Shown here in pieces: positions 35,954 through 45,832 of a DNA stretch of 64,000 nucleotides. The translations under genes and the position numbers were made by a program. Each line of letters begins with the position of its first letter. Position 1 is the first letter of the stretch. The DNA lies in NCBI GenBank assembly GCA_963828715.1, contig CAWHFX010000015.1:186001-250000 (forward strand). Direction: 5' to 3'. Source of the DNA: JAQGMV01 sp963828715 (GTDB lineage: Bacteria > Pseudomonadota > Gammaproteobacteria > Burkholderiales > SG8-41). The notes under the pieces are model-generated. The model was not told where the DNA came from. It made no database searches and was given only the letters and a program-made list of their open reading frames with translations.

Positions 35954-36802
35954 TCAGGTCGCGGCGAGAAAGCGTTCCACGCTCTGCGCAAACGCTTCAG
36001 GCTGGTCCGTGAAGAGACCGTGTCCCGCGCCTTCGATGCGTTCAACGGTGCAACGCGGCATCGTCTCGGCCAGGCGTGCGGCAAGCTCGTGATTCACCAC
36101 ATTGCTGTGGCTGCCGTACTGGAGCAGGGTCGGCGCGGGAATGGACTGCACCACGCGCCACAGATCCAGCCCGCTCGCCCTCGATCTGCGACCGCTGAGG
36201 AAGGCGGGATCGTATTTCCACGTGTAGCGGCCATCGCCAGTGCGGCGCAGCCCGTGCTGCACGCTCTCTTCGACGAGGGCAGCAGGCGCGCGTGGCATCA
36301 GGCGCTTGAGATGCACAAGCGCCTCCTGGGAAGATTCGAACTCCCCCGGCGCAGTCCGGTCGTCATCGGATATCTCGCCCGGCGCACGCACAGCGACGGC
36401 CGGTGGCCGCCCCGGCGTGATGTCGACCAGAACGAGGCGCTCCAGCAGGTCGGGATGACGATGCGCGTACAACATGCACACCCTGCCGCCCAGCGAATGC
36501 CCGATAAGCGTAAAGCGCGATAGCCGTCTCGCTTCGATGACCGTGCGCAGGTCCTCGTAGAAATCTTCCATCTGATAATCGCCGTGCGCGCTCCATTCAC
36601 TGTCGCCGTGTCCGCGCTGATCGAGCGCGATGATGTGGTAGCGCTCGCTGAACCGGCGGCAGAAATGGTTCCAGACATGCGCATGCAACCGGCTGCCGTG
36701 CACCAGCACGATCGCGTGCCGGCCTTCGCTTCCCCACTCGAGATGATGGAGCCTGATGTTGTCGCGATGGACGAAACAGCTTTGAGCTGAGGTCGAAGTC
36801 AT
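35954..36802 (-). CDS. Alpha/beta hydrolase
   Basis: 282 aa, single domain. Oxyanion region VLVHGSRLHAHVW; nucleophile elbow IGHSLGGRV (Ser about 102); acid residue in the VRxP-like block LLQYGSHSNVV region; His in GAGHGLFTDQPEAF (about 264). This order fits C-C or ester hydrolases of aromatic meta-cleavage pathways. It is downstream of the gentisate dioxygenase on the same strand (131 bp gap), where a hydrolase could process ring-cleavage products (inference). Confidence 0.85.
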   Translation of the reverse strand: MTSTSAQSCFVHRDNIRLHHLEWGSEGRHAIVLVHGSRLHAHVWNHFCRRFSERYHIIALDQRGHGDSEWSAHGDYQMEDFYEDLRTVIEARRLSRFTLIGHSLGGRVCMLYAHRHPDLLERLVLVDITPGRPPAVAVRAPGEISDDDRTAPGEFESSQEALVHLKRLMPRAPAALVEESVQHGLRRTGDGRYTWKYDPAFLSGRRSRASGLDLWRVVQSIPAPTLLQYGSHSNVVNHELAARLAETMPRCTVERIEGAGHGLFTDQPEAFAQSVERFLAAT

Positions 36803-36933
36803 GTATCGGTATTCACTCGATATCGGATGCGCCGCGAAGGCGATCGGTCAGTCTGGTTTGAGGTAGGCTGCGGCTTCTGACAGCTTCGATCGGCCCGCAC
36901 CGGATACGCAATGATATAGCGAAGGAGGTCAGT

Positions 36934-37971
36934 CTAACCCAGCTCCTGCTCTCGCCACAGGCCGATCGCCTTCTGTATCGGACGGTCCGAAAAGCTGAAG
37001 AGCACGGCGTCTTCGAGCGCCACATGCGAAACGCGCGTCCATGACGGCACGACGAATACGTCGCGCGGGCCCCATTCGAAAAAATGCTCGCCGATTTGGG
37101 AGCGGCCGTTGCCCTCTACCACGCAATAGATCGTGCCGTCCGTCGACCGATACGCTCGCCCCGAAAAACCGCTCGGCAGCAACTGCAGAAACGCGGCGAT
37201 CGTCGGCATCGGATATCCGCCGGTCGCGGGATTCGCATACTGCATCTTGATGCCGTGGCAGGCGCTCGACGGTCCCGAGCGCAATGCGTCGAGCGCTTCG
37301 CGGCTGCGTGCATACGGATAACAGAACACTGGCGTAGTGTGCGACTGCGACGCGTAATCGAGCGGCAGCAAGGCCGTTCCGTAGCGCGCGAGCGCATCGC
37401 CTTCACGCTTCGCCACCGGCTGCACTTCATCCTGATAGCGCTCGGCGAATCCGGCATCGAAGAAAGCGACCGTCGGAATGTCGAGACCGTCGAGCCACAC
37501 CACCGGGTCGTTTCCCGGATTGCCATGATCATGAAACGTCCACGAAGGCGTGACGATGAAATCGCCCGGATGCATGGTCACGCGCTCGCCGTCGACCGCC
37601 GTATAGGCGCCCTCGCCTTCCAGGACAAAGCGCAGCGCGGACTGGGTGTGACGGTGGCTCGGCGCGATTTCTCCCGGCAGGATCAACTGGAGCCCGGCGT
37701 ACAAAGTGTGTGTGATCGAAGACGCGCCGCGCAGCCCCGGGTTCTCGAGTACGAGCACGCGCCGTTCGGCTTCGCGTGCGCTGATGAGGCTCCCCGACTC
37801 CAAGAGGAACCCGCGCACCAGATCGTAACGCCACAGCGCCGGCACGCACGGGCTTGTCGGCTCGTGCGGGACGAGCGCGCCAAGCACCTCCCAGAGCGGG
37901 GTCAGATTATGCTGATCGATGCGGCGGTAGAACGCCTGCCGGTCGTCGCTTGCAGCGGGTGGCGTGAACAT
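36934..37971 (-). CDS. Gentisate 1,2-dioxygenase-like bicupin
   Basis: 345 aa, the usual size for gentisate 1,2-dioxygenase. First cupin: HTLYAGLQLILPGEIAPSHRHTQSALRFVLEGEGAYTAVDGE, with the metal-binding His pair in SHRH and a later His in TFHDHGN. Second cupin: RAYRSTDGTIYCVVEGNGRSQIGEHFFEWGPRDVFVVPSW. It opens gentisate between C1 and C2 to maleylpyruvate in the cytoplasm. It is separated by 8 nt from a TctC gene, which itself overlaps a FAD monooxygenase that could make gentisate. Confidence 0.88.
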   Translation of the reverse strand: MFTPPAASDDRQAFYRRIDQHNLTPLWEVLGALVPHEPTSPCVPALWRYDLVRGFLLESGSLISAREAERRVLVLENPGLRGASSITHTLYAGLQLILPGEIAPSHRHTQSALRFVLEGEGAYTAVDGERVTMHPGDFIVTPSWTFHDHGNPGNDPVVWLDGLDIPTVAFFDAGFAERYQDEVQPVAKREGDALARYGTALLPLDYASQSHTTPVFCYPYARSREALDALRSGPSSACHGIKMQYANPATGGYPMPTIAAFLQLLPSGFSGRAYRSTDGTIYCVVEGNGRSQIGEHFFEWGPRDVFVVPSWTRVSHVALEDAVLFSFSDRPIQKAIGLWREQELG

Positions 37972-37979
37972 GGTGCGCT

Positions 37980-38978
37980 TTAATCCGGTTCAATTTTCGC
38001 GTCGCGAACGATTTTGCCCCAGCGCGCAAAATCGGTTCGCGTCAGCTCCGCGAGCTGCTCCGGTGTGCCGCCGGTCGCAAGCAGGCCCTGCCTGTTCAGC
38101 GTCTCGCGCACGTCGGCTGCGCGCAGCACGGCACCGATCTCATCGTTGAGCCGACCGATCACGCCGGGCGGCGTTCCTGCGGGCGCGTAAACCGCATACC
38201 AGATATCGAGATCGATATCGCCGATACCTGCGGCTTCCGTCAAGGAAGGCACGGCTGGCGTTGCCGCGGCTCGCCGCGTGCCGCCGGCAGCGAGCACCCG
38301 CAGCTTCCCGTCCTGCGCATACGGAAGCGCCACGTGGATCGGCAGGAACATGACACTCACCTGGCCCGCGAGGAGATCCGTTACTGCACCGGCCGTGCCC
38401 TTGTACGGGATGTGTGTGAGGCGAAGCCCCGCGCGCTGCTTGAAAAACTCCATTGCGAGATGATGCGGCGTGCCGTTTCCTGGCGAGGCGTAGTTGATTT
38501 CGTCCGGTCGCGCTTTCGCGAAGCTCATGAGCTCTTTCGCCGTTTTCGCCGGCAGCGAGGGATGCGCCACCAGCGCGAGACTGCCGATTGCAAGCGGCAT
38601 GACCGGCGCGAAGTCCTTCACCGGATCGTACGGCAGCGGCTTGAACAGACTCGGGTTCAGAACGATGGTGCTAGCCGTAACGAGCAGCGTGTAACCGTCG
38701 GCCGCGGCTTTGGCGACGGCCTCGGTACCGATATTGCCGCTTGCGCCGGGACGGTTGTCGACGACAACCGAGGTTTTCCAGCGTTCCGGAAGCTTCTGCG
38801 CGAGCGTTCGCGCGAGGATGTCGATTCCCGTGCCTGGCGAAAACGGCACGATCATGCGGACCGGTTTCGCCGGATAGGCATCTTGCGCATGCGCCTGGAC
38901 GAAAGCGAGCGCATAGAAAGCCAGCGACGCGAGCGCGACGCCAATGGCCGCGCCGATCCTGAGCGCGTTTCCCCTCAT
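37980..38978 (-). CDS. TctC/Bug-type receptor of the gentisate operon
   Basis: 332 aa, leader ending near VQAHAQDAYP. Marks: VPFSPGTGIDILAR, LPYDPVKDFAPVMPL, HIPYKGTAGAVTDLLAGQ, YAVYAPAGTPPGVI. Its ATG overlaps the FAD monooxygenase stop (ATGA) and its stop is 8 nt from the gentisate dioxygenase start. The three are almost surely one transcript, so an aromatic acid such as a hydroxybenzoate is a good candidate ligand (inference). Confidence 0.92.
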   Translation of the reverse strand: MRGNALRIGAAIGVALASLAFYALAFVQAHAQDAYPAKPVRMIVPFSPGTGIDILARTLAQKLPERWKTSVVVDNRPGASGNIGTEAVAKAAADGYTLLVTASTIVLNPSLFKPLPYDPVKDFAPVMPLAIGSLALVAHPSLPAKTAKELMSFAKARPDEINYASPGNGTPHHLAMEFFKQRAGLRLTHIPYKGTAGAVTDLLAGQVSVMFLPIHVALPYAQDGKLRVLAAGGTRRAAATPAVPSLTEAAGIGDIDLDIWYAVYAPAGTPPGVIGRLNDEIGAVLRAADVRETLNRQGLLATGGTPEQLAELTRTDFARWGKIVRDAKIEPD

Positions 38979-40204
38979 CCTGTCGTCCTCACCTGCGTCG
39001 TGACACGCTTGTAGCTATCGGTGATCGCCTTCAATTCCTGCTGCGTGATCACGTCGTCGAGATTATCGAACGGCCGGTCGCCTGTGCGCTCGTACACTTC
39101 ACGCAGAACCGCATCGGGCGGGTTCTTGCGGTTCATGATGACGACGTCGGCGGTCGCGGGCAGCCGCTCCGCTTGGTAGGCTTTCAACGCCCGCGCGGCA
39201 TCGCGTTCCCGCGCGAGGCACGCGGTGAGCACTTTCGCATCCAGGATCGCCTGTCCCGCTCCGTTCGAACCGCGCGGATACATCGGATGCGCGGCATCAC
39301 CGAGAAGCGTCACGCGGCCCTGGGTCCACCACGGCAGCGGGTCCTGATCGATCATCGGGAACTCGAGAATTTTCTCCGTGCTGCGGATGAGGGCCGGCAC
39401 GTCGAGCCAGTCGAAATGCCAGTCGGCGAACGCTCCGATGAAATCGTGCAGCTCCCCGGGCCGGTTCCAGTCGCGCGCCTTGTATTTCGGCGTCGCGATC
39501 TCGGCGACCCAGTTTACGAGCTGACGGCCTTCGGCATCGATGTCATTGCGGATTGGATAAATGACCATCTTGCCTCCCGCGTGCCAGCCTGCGCGCACCA
39601 TGCTGGCGCCGGAGAGGAAAGGCGCCCACGGCGCCACGCCGCGCCACATGTTCACGCCCGAATAGAGCGGCTCGCCTTCATCCGGGTGGAGCTGCTTGCG
39701 CACGATCGAATGAAGCCCGTCACAGCCGATCAGCAGGCTACCGCGCTGCGGCTCGAGCTCGCGACCGCTGGCGGAGTCTTCGAAATAAGCAGTTACCCCC
39801 GACGCATCCTGTTCGAATCGCGTGCAGCGCCAAGCGGCGAACACGCAATCGGTGCCGGCGCAGCGCTGATACGCGTCGAGCAGCACCATCTGCAGATCGC
39901 CGCGGTGAATCGAGAACTGCGGGTATCGGTTGCCCGCAAAGCGCCCGAGCGGCTCACTGTGAATCAGCTGGCCGAAGCGGTTGTAGAACACGGCTTCTCG
40001 TGTAAGCACCCCGGCGCGCGTGAGCTCCGCTTCGAGCCCGAGCTCGCATAACTCGGCGGACGCGTGCGGAAGGATATTGATACCTACGCCCAGGGGCTTT
40101 ATGTCGGCCGTGGACTCGTAGATGCGGGACGCTATCCCGGCGCGATGCAGCATAAGCCCCAGCGTGAGGCCGCCGATGCTGCCGCCGATGATCATCACTT
40201 CCAT
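38975..40204 (-). CDS. FAD-dependent aromatic monooxygenase (PhzS/salicylate- or 3-hydroxybenzoate-hydroxylase-like)
   Basis: 409 aa. The start MEVMIIGGSIGGLTLGLMLHRAG contains the GxGxxG-like FAD site; DG motif at LLIGCDGLHSIVRKQL (about 165-180); GD motif at VTLLGDAAHPMYPRGSNGAGQAILDA (about 290-315). The PRGSNGAGQAILDA form is typical of the PhzS-like branch of group A flavoprotein hydroxylases. Coupled with a gentisate dioxygenase, it most likely hydroxylates an aromatic acid to gentisate. The upstream 34 codons of the open frame have no support. Confidence 0.85.
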   Translation of the reverse strand: MEVMIIGGSIGGLTLGLMLHRAGIASRIYESTADIKPLGVGINILPHASAELCELGLEAELTRAGVLTREAVFYNRFGQLIHSEPLGRFAGNRYPQFSIHRGDLQMVLLDAYQRCAGTDCVFAAWRCTRFEQDASGVTAYFEDSASGRELEPQRGSLLIGCDGLHSIVRKQLHPDEGEPLYSGVNMWRGVAPWAPFLSGASMVRAGWHAGGKMVIYPIRNDIDAEGRQLVNWVAEIATPKYKARDWNRPGELHDFIGAFADWHFDWLDVPALIRSTEKILEFPMIDQDPLPWWTQGRVTLLGDAAHPMYPRGSNGAGQAILDAKVLTACLARERDAARALKAYQAERLPATADVVIMNRKNPPDAVLREVYERTGDRPFDNLDDVITQQELKAITDSYKRVTTQVRTTG

Positions 40205-40379
40205 CAGTGTGTTTCCTGCGCGACGCATTGCGATCGCACGAGCGATCGCGACAGGCTGCCTGCACGTCTGCGCATCATACTGCCAGCACGCCAGCGGGTT
40301 CGCCAACTACGGACATGCTCGATGACGTTGTCGGACAGGCTGCTATGATCCTACCGGCAAGGCGGTGAACGGAGAGCCC

Positions 40380-41585
40380 GTGGATTTTTCGCTCAACGAG
40401 AAGCAACGCGGCTGGCAGGTGCTGGCGCGCCGGTTCGCGGAGGAGGAGATACGCCCGATCTCACTCGCATGCGACCAGGTGGCCGACCCGGCCGCGACGC
40501 TGGACTGGGACATCATCCGCAAAGGGTCGAGGCTCGGCTTGCGCACTGCGGCAGTACCGCGCGAGTGGGGCGGGCACGGCATCGACTTCGTGACGCAGGC
40601 GGTGGTGATCGCGGAGCTCGCGCGCGGCGACAGCGCGATCGCCAAGACCTTCAGCCAGTGCTGGAAGTGGTGCCATCTGATCGCCGACCGTTGCACACCG
40701 CGGCAGCGCGAGCGGTTCCTGCAGCCGTTCCTGGCGGACGACACTTTTCTCCTGGGCGGGGGCATCACCGAGCCCCACGCCGGCTCCGACAATCGTCTGC
40801 CTCCACCGGATGATCCCCGATCCGGTCTGCGGCTGCGCGCGGAGCGCCGCGGCAACGAGTGGATACTGAACGGCGACAAGTGCTACATCGCGAACGCCAA
40901 TGTGGGGAAGCTATTTTTCACCTACGCACGCACCGACCCGGCGGCCGCAGTCGGCGCGGGCACCAGCATCTTCGCCGTGCCGATCGACACCCCGGGCCTG
41001 CGCGTGGGCAAGGTGTTCAACAAGAGCGGCTGGCGCTTCTACCAGAACGCCGAGCTCATCTTCGAGAACGCGCGGGTGCCGCAGGAAAATCTGCTGGGCG
41101 AAGTGAACAGCGGCTTTAAGCCGCGCGGGAACAGGAACACGAAATTCAGCCTGCTCGAGTACGCCGCCAACGCAGTGGGCGTCTGCGACGCCGCGGTCGA
41201 GATGGCGACGCGGTGCGTGAAAAGCGTGCGGCGCCGCGGCGGCCGGCTTGCCGACCAGCAAATCGTCCAGCTCCAGCTCTCGGAGATGCACATGCAGACC
41301 GAGGCGCTGCGCTCATTCGTCATGCGGCTCGCGGCGGAGAGCGACGCCACGTCCCCGCACCACCCCCCGCACGGCCATCTGCTGATGAACTTCGCCACCG
41401 TGGCCATCCAGAAGGTGTGCTACGCCAACCTCGCGATCCATGGGTGTGCGGGTGGGTCGGCAATGCACGCCGGCGCCGACAAGCTCGTTCGCGACGCGAT
41501 CATCTGGACGCACATCGCGGGCGATTCCGTGCAGCGGCTGAAATCGTTGCAGATGCTGCTCGAAATCCCGGCCACTGCGACCTGA
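40380..41585 (+). CDS. Acyl-CoA dehydrogenase family protein
   Basis: 401 aa. GTG start at 40380 after GGAGAG. Blocks of the acyl-CoA dehydrogenase fold: FAEEEIRPISLACDQVADPAATLDWDII, GLRTAAVPREWGGHGIDFVTQ, LGGGITEPHAGSDN, WILNGDKCYIANANVGKLFFTYART, HGCAGGSAMHAGADKLVRDAIIWTHIAGDSVQ. The C-terminal GDSVQ tail replaces the common GTSEI/QR, and the usual catalytic Glu position is not evident, so the acyl substrate is uncertain. It stands alone, downstream of and divergent from the gentisate operon. Confidence 0.88.
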   Translation: MDFSLNEKQRGWQVLARRFAEEEIRPISLACDQVADPAATLDWDIIRKGSRLGLRTAAVPREWGGHGIDFVTQAVVIAELARGDSAIAKTFSQCWKWCHLIADRCTPRQRERFLQPFLADDTFLLGGGITEPHAGSDNRLPPPDDPRSGLRLRAERRGNEWILNGDKCYIANANVGKLFFTYARTDPAAAVGAGTSIFAVPIDTPGLRVGKVFNKSGWRFYQNAELIFENARVPQENLLGEVNSGFKPRGNRNTKFSLLEYAANAVGVCDAAVEMATRCVKSVRRRGGRLADQQIVQLQLSEMHMQTEALRSFVMRLAAESDATSPHHPPHGHLLMNFATVAIQKVCYANLAIHGCAGGSAMHAGADKLVRDAIIWTHIAGDSVQRLKSLQMLLEIPATAT

Positions 41586-41689
41586 GGCGCATCTTCAAGG
41601 GAACACGTGAGACGTGAAATGTGAAACGTAACGACTGGCTGTTGGTTCTGGTGACTCGATCTCGTCACGGACCAGTCACCAGTCACTGA

Positions 41690-42675
41690 TTATTCGGGCT
41701 TGACGCCCGCCGCCTTCCACACCTTGATGCGCGTGACGATCTCGTCGCGTACAAGCTTATCGAATTCCTCGGGCGTACTCGTCTTCGCCAACGCGCCCTG
41801 GCTGGCAATGCGTTCCTTCGCCTCGGGCGCATCGATTATGCGCGCGATCTCGGCCGCAAGCTGATTGACGATGCGACGTGGCGTCTTGCCGGGCGCGAGC
41901 ACGCCATACCATCCCTGGTATTCGAAGCCGGGCAGTCCCGCCTCCGCGATCGTCGGCACTTCGGGCAATCCCGGCGCGCGCTCGGCAGTCGTGACGCCCA
42001 GCGCAAGCAGACGCCCGCTCCGCACGAGCGGCACGGAGGAAAGCACGGGCGATAAAAGATACTGCACGCGTCCGGCCATCACGTCGGTCAGCGCCTCCGG
42101 CGATCCGCGATAGGGCACGTGCGCGCCCTTGATGCCGGCCGCGAGGTTGAACAGCTCGGCACCGTAATGCGGGCCGCTGCCGAGCCCGGTCGAGCCGAAG
42201 TTGATTTCGCCCGGTTTCGCTTTCGCGAGCGCGATCAGATCCTTGACCGATTTCACGCCGAGGCCGGGCGGAACGACCAGGATCAGCGGCGTGGTCGCAA
42301 CCTGCGTGACGCCGGTGAAGTCCTTGACCGGATCGTACGGCAGCTTCCCCGCGTAGAGCGCGGCACTGCCGGCGTAGTTCGAGCCTGTAGCCGTCAACGT
42401 GTGACCGTCCGGAACGGCTTCGGCCACGATCTTGAAGGCGACAATGCCACCGGCGCTCGGCCTGTTGTCGACCACGACGGGCCGGCCCACGTGTCCGCCA
42501 GCTTCGGTGTGATGATGCGCGCGATGATGTCGGTCGCACTGCCGGGCGTGAATGGCACGACCATTCGAACCGGCTTGCTCGGATAAGGCTCCGGCGATGT
42601 CTGGGGATACGCTGTCGCCGGAAGCGCGAAAGCACCCGCGACGGTGAGCACAGGCAACACGCGCCTCATCTTCAT
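41690..42675 (-). CDS. TctC/Bug-type receptor, one frameshift
   Basis: The leader and first domain (MKMRRVLPVLTVAGAF, VPFTPGSATDIIARIITPKLADTW) are in one frame. The rest (GRPVVVDNRPSAGG, LPYDPVKDFTGVTQVATTP, HVPYRGSPEALTDVMAGR, LAPGKTPRRIV, KAAGVKPE) is in another. They meet at 42486, where GGGG appears as GGG. Restoring one G gives the canonical LADTWGRPVVVDNR. The homopolymer context argues for a sequencing error. Confidence 0.88.
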
Positions 42676-42725
42676 ATACCTCCTCGCTGGCCAAGTCGTC
42701 TGCGCGGAGCGCACTGGCCGTCCAG

Positions 42726-42823
42726 CCGTTCGCCCTGAGGAAGCCGGCAGAGACTGTCTCGAAGGGCGACGGCAGTCGTTCGTGCTTCGAGACGGCGTTC
42801 GTTCACCTCCTCAGCACGAACGG
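42726..42823. repeat. Dispersed inverted repeat, copy A
   Basis: Outer arms CCGTTCGCCCTGAGGA (42726-42741) and TCCTCAGCACGAACGG (42808-42823) pair at 14 of 16 positions. Inner arms GTCTCGAAG (42756) and CTTCGAGAC (42785) pair perfectly. It lies between two TctC genes and would fold as a long cruciform. Related elements are at 32399 and 55521. Confidence 0.8.
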
Positions 42824-42831
42824 TTCTTCCC

Positions 42832-43812
42832 CTACTTCGCCATGCCGAGCTCGGACAGAATCTGCTTCGTCTCGGCGTATTCGCGATCGAGACGCCTGTG
42901 CGCTTCGTCCGCCGGGAGGTACATGTTTTCCCAGTGGTTCTCGGCAACCTCTTTCTTCCACTCGTCGAGCTGCACCAGCCTCTGGAACACGCTTTCCCAG
43001 TACGCGATCTGCGCCGGCTTCAGGTCCTTCGGCCCCATTACCGCGCGCCAGCTCGCAGCCGTCATGTCGATGCCGATCTCGCGCCAGGTGGGAACGCCCG
43101 TGAAAAGACCCGAGCGCCGCGTCGGCGCCGAAATGACGAGGAGCCGCATCTTGCCCTGCTGCAGATGCTCGGCCATGTTCGAAAGGCCGGTGCTCAGGAT
43201 ATCGACATGGCCCCCGAGCAGCGCCATCGTGCTCTGGCCGCCGCCCGCGAAACTGACGGTCTTCAGCCGCTTCACATCCACGCCGCCGCGCTTCAAGCCC
43301 ATCACGAGCGACGTGTAGTTCGAGCCCGCGACGCTGGTCGTTCCGAGTGCAAGCGCATCCGGCGCTTTCCGCATCCGCTCGAGCATCTCCTGCGCCGTCT
43401 GAATCGGCGAACCGGTGCGCACGTTGACCCCGTAGTAGTCCTCGAGCAGCAACACGAGCGTAGTGACGTCGTTGTAGTTGTATCGGCTCAGGCCCGTGAT
43501 GTGATTGCTCAGGAGACCGCTCGTTCCGATCAGCAGGATGTGACCGTCACCGGGGTTGGCGAGGAGCTGATTCAGTGCGATCGTGCCTGCGCCACCGGGC
43601 CGGTTCACGACGAGTATCGGAACGTCGACGATCTTGTGCGCCTGCAACAGCCGCTGCATTTCACGCGCGAGACGGTCGCTGTTTCCAGCGGGCGCATTCG
43701 GTGCGATCAGGGTGACGGGATGCGTCGGCTTCCATGCATCCTGCCCCCACGTCGCGCTGGCCATGCAGCAGATGGCCGCAGCAAGTGCAAGATGCCAGTT
43801 ACGACGGCTCAT
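42832..43812 (-). CDS. Divergent TctC-like receptor
   Basis: 326 aa. GGAGGAGAG precedes MSRRNWHLAL; leader ends near ATWGQDAW. The loop is IAPNAPAGNSDRLAR, and VDVPILVVNRPGGAGTIALNQLL and TTSVAGSNYTSLVMGLKRGG keep the family pattern. The usual PYDPVKDF and HVPYKG blocks are replaced (YNYNDVTTLVLLLEDYYGV; VSFAGGGQSTMALLGGHVDIL). This is a distinct subfamily, probably with a different ligand class. Confidence 0.88.
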   Translation of the reverse strand: MSRRNWHLALAAAICCMASATWGQDAWKPTHPVTLIAPNAPAGNSDRLAREMQRLLQAHKIVDVPILVVNRPGGAGTIALNQLLANPGDGHILLIGTSGLLSNHITGLSRYNYNDVTTLVLLLEDYYGVNVRTGSPIQTAQEMLERMRKAPDALALGTTSVAGSNYTSLVMGLKRGGVDVKRLKTVSFAGGGQSTMALLGGHVDILSTGLSNMAEHLQQGKMRLLVISAPTRRSGLFTGVPTWREIGIDMTAASWRAVMGPKDLKPAQIAYWESVFQRLVQLDEWKKEVAENHWENMYLPADEAHRRLDREYAETKQILSELGMAK

Positions 43813-43958
43813 GCGTCTCTCCTCCGGAATCGCTCGCTCCAATCGACGCGCCCGACGAGGAAACGTACTCTCGGCCACGAAAGCGCATTCCATGATAGCG
43901 CGAGCGGCAGCTTCGGCCGCAGCGTACCATAGCCGATGCGTTGCCCGATCCCGCATGT

Positions 43959-44447
43959 ATGAAAACCCTGCTGATCGTCTACCACACCATGACCGGCGGC
44001 TCGCGGCAGATGGCTGAAGCCGCCGAGCGTGGCGCGCGTGCGCAGGACGTCGAGGTCAAGCTCATCGCCGCTCGCGATGCGCAGGCCGATGATGTTCTCG
44101 CCGCCGACGGCTACATCTTCGTCACACCGGAGAATCTCGCGGCCATTGCAGGCGTGATGAAGGATTTCTTCGATCGCACCTACTACGCCGTGCTGGAGCG
44201 CATCGTCGGGCGTCCCTACGCGCTACTGGTCTGTGCAGGCAGCGATGGCACGAACGCGGTTCGTCAGATCGAACGCATCTGCATCGGCTGGCGTTTGCGA
44301 GCAGCGAGCGAGCCGCTCATCGTGTGCACGCACGCGCAGACGCCCGAGCGCATTCTCGCGCCCAAAACGATCGGTGCGGACGACCTGCAACGATGTGAGG
44401 AGATCGGCGGCGCGCTGGCAGCGGGGCTGGCGTTGGGCATCTTCTGA
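43959..44447 (+). CDS. Flavodoxin/NADPH-dependent FMN reductase family protein
   Basis: 162 aa, starting MKTLLIVYHTMTGGSRQMAEAAERGA, with the phosphate-binding loop of short-chain flavodoxin-like proteins. AADGYIFVTPENLAAIAGVMKDFFDRTYY (about 58-86) is the second FMN-contact block. Likely an FMN-dependent electron carrier or reductase; it could supply reduced flavin, but no partner is indicated. A hairpin with a T-run follows the stop. Confidence 0.8.
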   Translation: MKTLLIVYHTMTGGSRQMAEAAERGARAQDVEVKLIAARDAQADDVLAADGYIFVTPENLAAIAGVMKDFFDRTYYAVLERIVGRPYALLVCAGSDGTNAVRQIERICIGWRLRAASEPLIVCTHAQTPERILAPKTIGADDLQRCEEIGGALAAGLALGIF

Positions 44448-44468
44448 GACTCGACAAAAACGCCCTGG

Positions 44469-44506
44469 CCCTCTCCCCCAGAATGGGGCGAGGGAAGTCT
44501 TTTTTC
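44469..44506 (+). terminator. Hairpin plus T-run after the flavodoxin gene
   Basis: CCCTC-T-CCCC (44469-44478) pairs with GGGG-C-GAGGG (44485-44494) with one mismatch, and a run of six T follows at 44500-44505. It works as a plausible intrinsic terminator for the flavodoxin gene. It also belongs to the CCCTCTCCCC repeat family seen at 13730 and 45833. Confidence 0.6.
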
Positions 44507-45824
44507 CTAGGCCCTGTTAATCACCTCGTTCGCAACGCGCACGCCGCTCTGTAGCGCGCCGGCAACGGTGCCCGCTTCGCCTTCGGTATCGGCCGCTTCT
44601 CCCGCGAAGAAGAGCGTCCTCCGCAAGCGGTGCCGCGAGCTGCTCACGCGCCTTGTCTCCGCCCACCAGCACGTAGCTGTAAGCGCCGCGCGCCCACGGA
44701 TCGCGTTGCCAGTCGTGCAGCCAGGCGCCTTCGAGCCCGCGGCGGATGCCTTCGATATCGCCGAACAGCGCGGCAAGGCTCGTGAGCGCGCGTTCGATGA
44801 TCCCGGCACGCGACGCGCCGGCGAGCCGCATCGCTTTCGGCCCGGCGGCCCACGCAACGATGACAGGTGTACGCACGGGCAAGGCCGTCCAGAATGTCGG
44901 GAACGCTGCTTCACGCGGGTGGAAGAAGCTCACGTCCCGATAAAGGCCGCGCTCGGCGTTCTCCCAGAACGAAGTCCTGAAGCGAAGCACTGCCTTGAGC
45001 ACGGGCCCCGGCGCAAGTCGCTTCAATGCTTCGCGCTTGGCGCTCAGCGCAGGGCTGAAACGAACGCTGCCGCTTGCGCGCGGCGCCTGCAGAACACCGA
45101 GCGGCAGCGTGACGATCGCGCGCCTGGCGGACGTAACGAAATGCTCACCCAGAAACGTCGCGTGAACCTCGACGTTGCCGCGCCGCCAGACCACCGCGTC
45201 CACCGCCGTGTTCATCTGTAGCTGCACCCCGCTTCCGCGCAGGTCCGACACGAGCGTCGAAAGCAGGTGTCCGTATCCGCCGAGCGGCCTGAACTGAGGC
45301 GCCTCGACCGAGCCGCCACCGGTCCATTCTTCTACGATCGCGCGGGCGCTCGCGTGTCGGGTGTCGGCGGCATCGAAGCCTTGAGCGAGCATGCGCGCGT
45401 AGGCGCGCGCCTCATCCGTGAGCTCGGAGCCGAGATGCACGTCGAGAAAGCGGTCGAAGGGCAGATCCTTCTTCGCCAGCGCGTCGCTACGCTGGATCGC
45501 AACCCTTACCTGCCTGAACAGATCGCGCGAGCGCACGAGCCGGCCCTCGCGCAGCGACCAGTGCTCACCGCCCGAATCGACAGCGGCGCTTCCGGCTCTG
45601 TTGAGAAGATTGAAAGTCGCCTGTGCCTGTCCGTGAATGAACTCGGCGCCGAGCTCGATCGGCACCGGCACGCCCGGCTCTGCATGAGACCAGATGCGGC
45701 CGCCGATGCGATCACGCGCTTCGAGGACGAGCGCGCGGCGACCGGCACGCGCAAGCTCCGACGCGGCAGCGAGACCTGCCGCACCTGCGCCGATCACGAT
45801 GACGTCGTAGCGATGATCGCGCAT
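44507..45824 (-). CDS. Flavin-containing amine oxidase, one frameshift near the C-terminus
   Basis: About 439 aa. N-terminal FAD site VIVIGAGAAGLAAASELARAGRRALVLEARDRIGGRIWS; AEFIHGQAQATFNLL; C-terminal FAD block would read TLFFAGEAADTEGEAGTVAGALQSGVRVANEV. That tail is in another frame after a small indel at about 44616 (PLAED to TLFFAGE). Flavin monoamine oxidase/polyamine oxidase family; substrate unknown. No signal peptide. The lesion falls in an otherwise intact gene, so sequencing error is likely. Confidence 0.85.
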
Positions 45825-45832
45825 GGCTGTAT

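Noticed and set aside
44517..44640. Arg-rich C-terminus of the amine oxidase as read in frame
   Set aside because: The alternative frame gives the canonical FAD-binding tail FFAGEAADTEGEAGTV, so the Arg-rich tail is a frameshift artefact.
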